From positions 1 through 64,000 of the forward strand of contig JAULBX010009106.1 in assembly GCA_032358255.1 (NCBI GenBank): a stretch of DNA of 64,000 nucleotides. Direction: 5' to 3'. Shown piece after piece: positions 1 to 12,000 of this stretch. This DNA comes from Heterotrichella gracilis (taxonomy: Eukaryota > Sar > Xanthophyceae > Tribonematales > Xanthonemataceae). Numbering within the stretch: position 1 is the stretch's first letter; each line of letters begins with the position of its first letter. The notes under the pieces were generated by a model that was given only the letters and a program-made list of their open reading frames with translations, searched no databases and was not told the origin of the DNA. Both the position numbers and the translations under genes were made by a program.

Positions 1-77
<77 letters not shown>
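1..77. repeat. (AC)n microsatellite
   Basis: An essentially perfect AC dinucleotide run opens the window. On the minus strand, which is the sense strand of the flanking gene, it is (GT)n. It begins about 20 nt after the GT donor that follows the exon at 148-97, so it lies in an intron of the large receptor-like gene. Confidence 0.97.
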
Positions 78-78
<1 letters not shown>

Positions 79-3000
79 CGAAAATGTGTTGCTCACGTTG
101 TATGTGTCTCCCCCCTCGTAGGCCTCCATCTCGCGTTCCCTCTTTGACCTGCGCAGCACCAGGTACTTACATAAATAACACAAACAATAACTCTTCTGTT
201 TTAAACGTGACTTAATGCGTATCTTTGATATCTTTACGCATACAGAAATGCTACGTTTTTAAGTTGTGCAAGACAGGACTGGCTTGCATGCAGGCCCAAG
301 GCATGCAGGACAGACCTCCTGAGCTGCGGTGCTGTAAATTTACAACGCCGAGTTTCTACAAAATTATTAAGCAGCCTTTCTGGAACAGGCGCGTTTATGG
401 AGAAAGCAAACTATAAACAGAGAGAAGTTCCACTTCCAGCTGGGAATGCCTTTTACTGTAATTGTGCCAAGGATCCTCTCAAGAGGAATACTTCCCTGCC
501 AACCAATAGTATGCCCCCTACCTGCGTTGCTTTACCCACAGCGCAAGCACAGCAATCAGCGCCAGGGCCACCACGCCACCCACCACACCACCCACTATGG
601 CGCCAGTGTTGCTGCTGCTGCTGCTGCTGGGTGTGGTGCTGGTGGTGGTGGTATTGGTAGGGGCGGCGATGGATGTGGCGGGAGGGGGTAGAGCTGGTGG
701 GAGTGGGGGTCGTGGGATTGTGGAATTGGGGAGAATCGCGAAGCCAATGGGGATGACTTGGGTGATGGGGAGGCCTGTAGATGAAACAAAAAAAGGAAAT
801 CATGTGACATGATACTGTTTTGGATTTTACATATTACTTTTACTTGCTTAAGCTGACTAATCTTTCTGGGCACTGTTTTGCGTGAAACTAATCTTACTGC
901 ATGAGGAGTGTCAACCGCAGAAAATAACGCATTATCCATTGCCCTACAGGGTTCCCACCTGCTGTTGCAAAGAAGGTAGTGGCGGCATCCGCACATGCCG
1001 AGAGGGTCTCTTCCTTGTACACCGCCGTCCAGGTGAGGAAAGGAATCAACACATGCACGCGGGTCACCGCCAGCGCCCCCGTTGAGTTACTCCCCATCAT
1101 CCCCCCTGGCGCGATGGTGGTGTTGGGGCTGCTCTGGAGCAGGCACCGATAGTGGGTGGTGGTGGCGGTGGTGGGGAGTGAGTGGTGGAGGAGGCGGCGG
1201 GATGAGCCGGAGGTTGGTGGTGCTGCGATGATGGTGTTGTTACCTTCTGTGGTAAAAAAGGTGGTCACCCCGTCTGGGACGTACTCGTAGCCCTGGAAAA
1301 GGGGGCCAATGTGGGCGTGTGTAAGAATCGGGTGGCTAAGTACCTTCCGTTCCATTGAATGTGTTTTATATCATATGATCAGTGTGGATACATGCATACC
1401 GGGGTGATGCCTGGCTTGGGAAAGCCAAGTATACTTCAGTTCATGTATCCATCAACCCAATGTCAACTGTCATTATTTGCTTACCAGGAAGTTTAAGGTC
1501 CCAATGTCAACTGTGATTATTTGCTTACCATGAAGTTTACCCTCTGCGAGGTAAGTGACAGCTCCACCGTCTTGTCCGCTACCTGCAGATCACCAGCTGC
1601 AAGGGTGCGGTTGCCAAGGGCATCGAGCACAACCTGTGGGGTGGGGTAAGGGTTTGAGTTTAGGGTTTAGGGTTTAGGGTCTAGGGTGTGGTTGGCCAGG
1701 GCGTCAAGCAGCACCTGGGGTGGAGGGTAAGTTAAGGGTTTAGGGTTTACGGTTGAGAGTGCGGTTGCCCAGGACATCAAGCAGCACCTGGGAAGGAGGG
1801 TACACGTTTAGGTTTTAGGGTTTTAGATTCAGGGTTTTAGGGTTTAGGGTGCGGTTTCCCAGCGCATCAAGCAGCACCTGGGGAGGACGGCAAAGGTCAA
1901 GACTGGTTTAGGTTTCAGGGTTCTGGGTGCAATTTCCAAGGCCAACAAAGAATTGGGGGCACAGCGCACACCCTAAACAGCGTGCCCACAGCGCACCTGC
2001 ACCAGTTGGAGGGTATCCGCTGGGGGGGTATAGCCTGGCGGGAGTATCATATCCCCCTGGCTGCCGTCCAGCATGAGTGCGGATAATATGATTGCCTTGA
2101 TGGGGATGTTCTGGCTATTCAGGTTGGACTCGAGCACATCCATGGGCAGGTCCTGCTCAAGCACTTGAGGCCAGCCCTGGAGGGCAACATGAAATGGATT
2201 TTAGAAATAATATTGGAAGTTTAAAAATAAGTATAAATCTGGGCGATGCTCAGGGGCAGACCCTGGTCTAGCACTAGGCCAGCCCTGGGACAAAATAAAA
2301 TAAAACTTGTATAAAAAGCATAAATACACCCAAAATAGGCACAGGAATAACCGTATCTATATGGGCAGTCCTGCTCATGCACCTCGGGCCAGCCCTGGAG
2401 CACAGGTGTTGCACCAAACCCACCCACGGTACCAAGCCAAAAGCACCTACCGAGACTGGGAAGGTTGCATTGGCCACCACCATCCCCTTTGTGCTGGTGT
2501 CAAAGCTCATGCGGATGTTGCTAGGGTCCTGGGAGGTGGTCCAGTTGTTGGTCTGGAGCCACACAGGCAGCGCAACCTGGTACACCTCCTGCGCAACAAA
2601 GGCTTAGGGTTCAGAAATGGGGTTTAGGGTTTGGCCACTGTACCACCAGACACACCCAAGGGCTTAGGATTGGTCTGCGAACACACGGGCAGCGCAACCT
2701 GGCACACTTCCAGCGCAACACAGGTTAATGTGTAAGGTTTGGAGATCAGCGTTCAGGGTTTTGGTGCCTCGTATATAGAGAGGTGGTCCAGTTGTTGGTT
2801 TGCAGCAACACATGCAGCGCCAACCTGGTACACCTGCTGCGCAACACGCAAAAACCCTAGCTTGGCGTTCGACCTCCAGATCTCCCCCATCTCCCAACAT
2901 CCCCTAACCCACAGCGCAGCAGGACGCAGTTAATTTCCAGGGTTCCACGTATGCCAAACCATCACCACCCATTGCCCACAGCATACAGCCTCACGGGTCC

Positions 3001-6000
3001 CTGGTTCAATCCCCACTTGCATTGCGCCCATCCAGTTGCTCCCCAGAGCCCCAATCAGGTACCGCCACCAGTCCCCTCCCCATTCCGCCACCAACCACAC
3101 CCACAGCCCCTCTCACATTTGGGTTTCTACGCTTGAAACCCACCTGCATGGCGCCCGTCCAGGTGGTCCCCGGTTCCAGCCAGATGGTGTTGGACAGCAG
3201 CACATTGCGCTGGGGGAGCACGCTCTGACCCACCAGGGAGACGCTGGTCACGTTATTGTAGAACACACCTGCAGGGGAGGGAGGGGTGGGGCGGGGGGTC
3301 ATGCAAGCTGGTGGGAGGATAAAATGCATTTTTTATTATTTATTCTGTTGTACTTGTTTCACACGCCTGCAGAAATTCTCCTGTTTTTGTGCTTTTCAGA
3401 AAAAATATTCCTCTGAGGATGACCCACTTCCTTAGATTTTCTGATTTCAAGGAATTTAGTTTCCCATCCATTCCGCAGATATCTTACATAAGGCTTCCTT
3501 ACCAACCTGAGACAGGGAGGTGGCAAGCCCCGTAAGCTCATTGCACGCCCCACTGACCGGCCAATCCCGGGGGGGCCGCAATGCAACTGCTAGCCAAACA
3601 CAACCCAACAACATGCACCAGGTTCACTAGGGTTCACTAGGTTCACTGAACCTCTGCCCTCTCCCAAGTTCCCGTGCCACTGAGCAAAGTCCCCGTTCTA
3701 CAGTTTTCTTACCGACTTGAGACAGGGAAGTGGCAAGCCCCGTGAGCTCATTGCCCGCCCCGCTGACAGGCCAATCCGGGGGCGATCGCAACGCAATTGC
3801 TAGCCCAAACAACCCAACAATGCACATAAAGAACACATTTGGTCCCTTTTTTCATTTCTGCCCATTCCCCAATTCCCCTGTAAGCAAAAGCCTCTATTCT
3901 ACAGTTTTCTTACCGACTTGAGACAGCGAGGTTGCCAATCCCGTGAGCTCATTGCACGCCCCGCTGACCGGCCAATCCGAGGGGGGTTTCGTGAGGCCCA
4001 AGATCTGCACATTCAGCAGCACCACGTCGATGCCAGTGTTTGCCGGGGGCGCCCCCGCGCCGGTGCCGCATATGTTGGTGGCGTCGGCGATCGACAGCAC
4101 CTTGACGTTGATGAAGATTTTGACTGCGGCCACGTTGAGCTCATTGGCATAATTCCTGAATGAAAGAGGATACCTTTAGCTGAGAAAAAAATTCAAAAAA
4201 GCTCTACCTTGAGGGTGGTGTAGGTATTTGTGCACAGCCAGCATTGTCATCGTCTCGAGGTTGGAACATGTATAACGTGGATTAAGTTCTGAGACAGATT
4301 GGCATGCAATTGTGTCAGCGATTGCGAGCATTTTGACGTTGATGAAGGTCTTGACTGCGGCCACGTTGGGCTCGTTGGCGTAGTTTCTGCAAAAAAAGTG
4401 ATCGCAATTTTTTTCAAAAACTCCACCTCAAGGGCGGTGGTAGGTCACGCAACGCAAGCATGATACTCTGTCCATGTGATTTAGAGGCACAAGAATGTAC
4501 AGGATTACAAGGTGCCGTACTAACTGGAACAATTGCCTGTGTGAGTGGATGCGATGGTCTGTGCACAGCCTGCACCAAGTCTGAATGCTGCCTGTCACAA
4601 TGGTTGCAATATCAGGACTGTTAATGGCAAAGCCCTTGCCCCCACTTTAAGCAATTGGGCATCACCAAGCAATTGGGCATCACCAAGCACTCCTAACGCT
4701 GCCATCCTACATCCCACTGGGTACGGCCATAGGGTAGGCAGGTCCTGAACATGAAAACCCGTAGTATCTACGCATACCAACAATCCCAAGGATTCATTTT
4801 GAACATCCCCAGGATCCAGCACCCACCTCAGCCAGTTTGGCAGCACCAGAGCAAAGGTGAGTGACTTGTTGCTGGCTGCATAGTCGGGCGCCCAGGGGTT
4901 GAGGCCATAGCCCTGGGAGGGTGGGGAGCGCACACGTTAGGAACACAAGCCTGGGGGCAGTACTTTTTTGCTTGTTTGGTGATGGGACCCCGCGGCTGGT
5001 GACAATTTGAGGGTGCACGTGCATACAGGACTTGCTGCTGCAAAGGTGAGGGACTTGGCGCTGAAGGCATAGTCAGGGCACAGGGGAAAAAGCGCTGTTT
5101 AGAGGTTAAGGGTTAGGGTTTAATACCCCCTCCCCTCTGTTCCCAGGGCTGAGCCAAAGCCCTAGTGCACCCTGCAAGTTGGAGCCATCCTCTAGTGCAC
5201 ATGTGAGGATCAAAATGACAACGTGGGACAACCGAGGACAAATCAGGACAAGGGGATGACGCGAGGAGCTTGTTGCTGGCTGCATTGCTTGTCAGAGGCC
5301 TGGGAATTGAGGTCAGGCCTAGTAATTTTCAGTGGGGACCAGATATGACAAGGGAGTTGAGAGCATGTGAGGCCTAGGAGTCCTGCTATCAATTAGCATA
5401 TGCTGTGAGAGACGCCCAGGCATCATGCGGGGGAACGAGCAGGGGCAAAAGCGAGATGAGATTTGACAATCTGCACAACGTACTGGCAGCAGGAGGACTT
5501 TTAATATATCACGTGATATAGCAAAGTCCTCCTGTTGGCAGAACCCCTGGGCAGCCACATTTTGCACAAGCTCATCCAACGCAGGTCTGCTCGAATGTTC
5601 GGTGACCTAAGTCACATTGCCATTAGGCGCAATCCACTGACAGCCTTCACCTATCTGGTCACAGTTTAGCAATGAAGACGATTGCAATTGCCAATGGCGG
5701 CAACCCGGCAACCCGTCCATCGCTAGACTGCAACCAGGTAGACAAAGGCTGCCAGTGGATTGCGTTGGAAAGCAATGTAAGTTTGGTCGCTGACAAGACC
5801 AGACCTGCATAGATGATATTGTCAAGAATGTAGCTGGGGTGTAGATTTGGTGCACGTGCAAGGGGGCTGTTGCTGGTGTCACGATCAGGCTGCAGGGGTT
5901 GTAGGGGGCAGGGCCAGGCATAAGTGAGTACGGTAGGGCAAATGTGAGGGACAACACGAGGTGAGGTGTGGGCAAACGTGGGGACAGCTTGGCGGCACAC

Positions 6001-9000
6001 AGGTGCATGTTTGAGCGGTGTGGGTGTATACAGGATTTTTGCAGTTTAGAGGGGACAAGAGGTGAACACATATTGGATGATTGATGCTGTTTCAATTGGT
6101 TTTCAAAGAACTTCATCGTGCCATCGCCACTTTACATAAGGCCCTGCCAGTGGCCACATCAGTGAACCATTGAAACTTCAAAAAATATTCACTGATGTGG
6201 CCACTGGCAGGGCCTTAATTATAGATGATTGCTTACAACATCAAACTTGATTTTTTCTGGAAAATGTCAACAGTTAATCCTTTTTGCTTACGCTCTGACA
6301 AAAGCACATTGGGTTTCCCCGACAACATTGATTAAACCTGTAAATTGTATCAAACCGATGTAAATTGTATCCACCCGACATCTATTTACATGTTAAACAG
6401 TGTTGCAGAACATTGTCCAGCCTTCTCTTCCACCGGTACTGGTGTGACAGCATCCCAGACACCCAATGCAGGAACCACTGCCATCCCCCTGCAGTATTAC
6501 TAAGGTCAGGCGACTGCAAAGGAAGCTTCGACACCTTGCTCAGTGACTGCAATTTCAACATATCGCATCCACATTGCGTTATTCGTTGCTATTGGCTGCT
6601 GCTGTGTTGCTGATGGTTTTGGTTCCTTGTTGCTTGGTTTCATTGCTTTCCCCCCGCCTCTTGCCTGCAGACAGGGCATAGTGGCGCAGAACCTCTTCGG
6701 GCAGAAGGAGGAGGAGGGGGAGGAAGAGAAGAAAGCAGGACAAGGAGGCCAGGTCATTCCACAGTTGGCTGCAACTTTTGGATCAGCAGCGGTCACGGCA
6801 GCCGCGCTCACAGTAAAGTACCAGCAGACAGAGGACAAGGTTGCCGAGCTGCTGGTTTATTTGCAACTTTTGGAGCTATCTTGTCCCACGTTTGCCTGTA
6901 CCTCACCATGAGCGCGGCTGTCATCATCGCTGCTGTTCCAAAAGGTTCCACCCAACTGTAGAATGATTTGGGTGTCCCTCGTTCCTGCTTCTTCTACCTT
7001 TTTTTCGTTTTTTTTCTTGTCCTCCTTTGGCTGCCCAAAAGTGGTTCTGTGCCACTATGCCCAACCTGCAGGCATGTCAAGGGCAGGGGAGACGCAACAA
7101 AGGGCCAAGCTACAAGAAACAAACCTCCAGCAACACAGCGCCCACCAACTGCAACGAACCACACAACGTTGATGCAATACGTTGGAGTTGCAGCCACTGA
7201 CTGAAGAGCTGGGAAGCCTCCTTTGCAATGACAGCGGCCTGGGCAAACTGTGCAATGACCCGGCTTGGGTCAAACTGCAGGGGATTGGCAGTGTTGCCTG
7301 CATTGGGTGTCTATGTTGATATCACACCAGCACCGATGGTGTAAGGGAAGACTGACATTCCTGGTGGACCAGGTTAACGGGCTCCCACCAAACATGCCGG
7401 ACTGAATCAACTTTGATGATAAAGCGCTCAAAACACTGCCCATAACTTCCTTTATTTCCTTATATTAAACAGAACATGTTGAACCGGTGTGAAATGTGTG
7501 CGAGTTTGTGGCTGCAATTTCAACATTCATTTTATTGCATCCACGCTGTGTGATACGTTGCTATTAGCTGCTGCTGTGTTGCTGGTGGTTTGGTTCCTTG
7601 TTGCTTGGATTCATTGCTTTAAAATCTCCCCTCAGCTCCCCTGCTCTTGACATGCCTGCAGCCATAGTGGCCCAGAAAATGGAGGAAAAGCAGGAGCCAT
7701 CAACCACAAAACCCATGAAGTGTTCAAACGCTTGCCTAGATCATCCGGCCCTTCGTACTTTGTTCCCAGGTGCCTCACCCTTTCTACACCCTGTTGATTC
7801 CCATGCACTCAGCGACCAGGTTTGAAGCTCACTCAGAGTCTTGAGAGCAGGCTTCTGCTATACAGTCAGGCGCTCTCACGAACCAGAGAGCTTTCAAAAC
7901 CGTTGCCGAGTGCAAAGAACTGAAGGGGGTGTAGGAAGGTGTGATGCCCCTGGGAACACAATATGAAGGGCCGGTTGATCCAGGCAAACCCTTTATACAC
8001 TTGATACTTGTGTGTTTGGCGCTTCTTTCTTCTGCTCCTGTTTTTGGGCCAATGTGCCTTGCTTGCAGGCATGCCCACAGGGGGAGAAGCAATGAAACCA
8101 AGCAACAAGGAACCACATTTGGTCAAAACCACCAGCACCACAGCAGCCAATAGCATCTTATTTTTCATTATGAATGACCACCTTATGTGGATGCAGTACG
8201 CTGAAGTTGCATGGCCGGCTTCATTGACTCGCGAGGCGCTAGCGCCAGCTGGAAGCCTCCTTTACAGTGGCTTGGCCTGGGACTTGCTGTTCACTGGCCT
8301 GGCATGGGTCACCCCTGGGCAGGCCAGGCCAGTGCATACCCAAGCCAGACCAATCCAACACCAAGACCCAAGCCAGACCATCCAACACCAAGACCCAGGC
8401 AAGGGCAATGCAAGGGAGGCTTCCAGCATGTTGAATTGAGGGTGCGGTGCGAGACGCGTGGAGGGATTTACAGCCGGCGGCAAGAGGGCGAGTTTTCCCA
8501 TTGCTTTTTCACCATGTAGCAGCATCTCGTAAGCATAAATACTTTTTATTACCGTAGGTGACTTACTTTTATAGACGTACACAAATTCAGTCTATTGCTG
8601 CATTTTATTCGTCCCCACCTGCATGAGCAGCTGCACCTCGCAGGTGATAGACTAAACTATACTGTAAAAGATATCTATTATGTGATCTCCTTTTACACAT
8701 ATACACATAAATCCAATCATTTTGCTGCATTCCAGACTATCCCAGTTGGGTCCCTTGTCGCTTAGTTCATTGCTTCTCCCGTGCTTTTGACATGCCTGCC
8801 AGCAGGCGTAGCTGCCTCGGGAAACTACACCGGGGCCAAATTTCCAACTGTACATGGAAGGCTCCCAAGGAAGTTCTGGGACAACTATGGCTTGCCAGCC
8901 GGCATGTCAACAGCGCGGGAGAAGCAATGACGATCAGGCAACAAGGAACCAATCCACCAGCAACACAGCGGCAGCCAATAGCAGCGTATCACACAACGTG

Positions 9001-12000
9001 GATGCAATGCCCTGAAATGTAAACCCTAAACCCTAACCCTTATAAAAACAACTTAAACCCTAAGCCCTTAACTGTTTGAGGCGCTGGAAGCCTCCCTAAT
9101 GGTTCGGGTGTGACGTGTCAGTACAGCAACCCAGGACTGGAAGTTAATGGAACTGGTGTGACAGCAACCCAGCCACCCAATGCAGGCGACCCAGCCAACC
9201 CCCCGCAGCTTGGCCCAAACCCGGCCAATGCACAGGAAGTACCAATCCAGGCCAATGCTAAAGAGGCTTCCAGAGCCCTGGCCAGTTGCTGCAATTTCAA
9301 CACACATGACTGGGGCGCTGGAAGCCTCCCTTGCAGTGGCCTGGCCCGGGTGGTCCTGTGCATTGACTTGGCCAGGTACAAGCTGCAGGGGGGGCTGGGT
9401 TGCTGTCACATCAACACTGATGTTTCAAGGGAAGACTGGACACTGCTGGTGGTTATCTGACTGGCACCAAAAAAGCCAGACGGAATTGCACCTAAAGATA
9501 AAGCGCTCACATCTCTGCCTATAACTTACCACATTAACTTTAAAGAATAAAACTGAAATAGGGCAAGTTCAAACGGTGCAAGATGTGTGGAAGATCTTAC
9601 AGCAGCAAGCGAATGCTTGCGTTTTCCCATAGCTGTTTTACAATGTAACCTGTCCCACCTGCATGACCAGCAAGCACGTGAGGTATATTGTTTTCCTTAT
9701 GTGACCAGGAGGCTCCTAGGTATATTGTTTTTCTTATGTGACTTATTTATATACAATATAAATCCATATTTCTGCTGCGCAGCAAAATGCGCATATTTAT
9801 CCTGTCACCAGAGCAGCAGTACCTTGTAGGTAGCAGTCCCAGTGATGTACTATATGACTTTCTTTATATTAATATTCATATACACATAAAATTTGATCTT
9901 TTACTGCAATCCCGCCTGTCCCCACCTGCATGAGCAGCAGCACCTCATAGGTAGCAGTCCCGGGGATGTAGGGCATTACCGCGCGCACCCCCGCACCCGC
10001 CACCACCGCCTGGGGCCCCACCACCGTCTGCACCCAGTTGTACTGCAGGACACTCACGTCAATGGAGGGGTAACCTGCACAGGGGAGGGTGGGTGAATGG
10101 ATATTTGAACAGCATGGCGGTACCAGGAACCCACGCCTGCACCCAGTTGTCAACCACCTGGAGGGTGGGTGAGCATGTGCACTCATGTTGATGTGGGGGT
10201 AGCCAGCACAGGGAGGGGGGGCAAATGGATAGTCAAGGGCACGACGATCAATGGCCACAGGGGAGGGTGGGGAGTGTGGGTCAAATGGGTATACTCAGTG
10301 CCATGGTCAGTGCGTCAAGGATCCCGTATAAACATATCATGGAGTCCAGTTTCAACATGCTAGCATCTTTTGTTAACAGTCTTTTCACCCTGGCTCACAG
10401 CATATCTTCTCAACCTGGTCCCAGGGTCGTAGCCATTCACAATTCGCCTCGTAGATGCCAATGCCATCCCATTGGTTGAGACTAATGCGTAAACACCCTA
10501 CATTATGTCAATTCTAGCATGGCGGCAGGGCCAATCACCCAGCGTTGAAAACGTGCAATTTGTGGAGAGCTGCCTATTTTTATCTCTTACCCACGGTCCT
10601 CAGAGCATCCCCACAGCTTGGTCCCAGGGTCCGATCCATGATGACTGTGATCCAATCTGCCTCGGTGGTGTTTGATGTCAACCCCACCAGCAGCACCGCC
10701 TTGAACACCTTGGTGCCTGGGGGGGCATTAACTGCAGTATGGGGAAAAAAGTGTAAGTGTCCTGATTTTCAAGGCAATGAAGACGTGCATGCATGCCAGT
10801 ATGTTGATGTCAGGGTACTGGTGGCCGGAGCCAGTTTGCTTTGGTAATGGTTTAGGGTTTAGGGTTTAGGGTTTATAGGTCATCCAGCGGCACCGCCTTG
10901 AACACCTTGGTGCCTAGGGGGACGCCAACTGCAGTGGGGAAACCAGTGTAAGAGTACTGAATGCAAGGTAAGGAAGCCGTGCATGCTGGTACATGTCAGC
11001 CAGTGTGTTCATGAAGGCCTGGGGCTTGGAGTATTAATACCGCGGACGCCAGTCCACAGTTGCTACTCTACCAATGGGACTGAATTGACGGGTTATAGCC
11101 CCCTCTGGCGCACCATCACAGTGGGGCCTTAAAACCTCATGCCAATGGGAGGCCAATCACACACCAATCATGGAGTTGAAATTACCCATTTTGTACCAAG
11201 GTAGGCCCATCACGCACCTGTGACGGGGGTGAAATTGCCCATCCAGTCCCACACAAACAGCCCCGACACACCCGCGTCCGCAAACGCCTGGCGCATGACG
11301 GGGTTGGTGCCGCTCAGGTTCTGGGTGATTTTGTCCCTGCATAGATAGATTATTATGATTTACCTTCAAAAAAAATCCTAATCCCTAACCGCCTGCCGCA
11401 TGACAGGGTTGGTGTCGGTCCCAGGTTTCTGCGTGTGCTTGTCCCTGTCCCCACAAGAATATATTATGAATAGGTGAAAATACACACACCCCGCAGCCAG
11501 GCACACGCCTCCTACCCTCCAGCACCCCCATCCCCACTCCGCTCCAACGACACACAGCCCTCCCCTCATCCTCCTAGCCCCTCCCCTCTCCACCCACACC
11601 TGTCCAGCCTCTCAATGGCATCCTCTCCCTCCGCCTCTTGGAACAGCAGTGTCAGCTCTGTGTGCTCGTGACCCACGTGGATGATGTGCTTGCCAAGCAG
11701 CGCAGCCTGGGAGGTGTAAAAAAAACAGGAATTAATAATACATCCAAGTGATGTATACTGCAAAGAAATACACCAGCTGTGCTTATGGCCTGTGCTGTCA
11801 ATGCCATGCCGCGCAGCCTGGGGGGATTTAATGCGAATGAGTAGACAAGCAGCCAAAGAAACATGCAACCCAAGTCCCATGCGTGCTTAGTACCAACTAA
11901 GCGACAAAACTGGTGGGGAGCCAGGCAAATCCTACATTTGCGGTCTACGTGTTTTTCTCATTAGGTCCCTCCTGTCATCCCTTTTCCGAGTCACACCACT

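Larger units (their letters stand above)
4913..9925 (-). other. 5-kb intron 8 of the receptor-like gene
   Basis: This is the longest intron in the window, between exon 8 (ends 9926) and exon 9 (starts 4912). From 4913 to about 6100 it has degenerate echoes of exon 9, for example near 5030-5090, 5265-5310 and 5860-5915, with GTTGCTGGCTGCAT-like cores. A 30-bp-arm hairpin sits at 6137-6217. A repeat cluster fills 6400-9470, and echoes of exon 8 end the intron. I see no independent gene I would defend here. Confidence 0.75.

Noticed and set aside
453-996. Long minus and plus open frames over the Ser/Pro-rich stalk (histidine, proline, valine or leucine runs)
   Set aside because: They are frame shadows of the low-complexity stalk. 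Only one frame gives a phased exon with a membrane helix.
1660-1860. Interstitial TTTAGGG runs as a chromosome end or telomere fusion
   Set aside because: The motif is short, interrupted and scattered through introns over the whole window; no long pure array exists.
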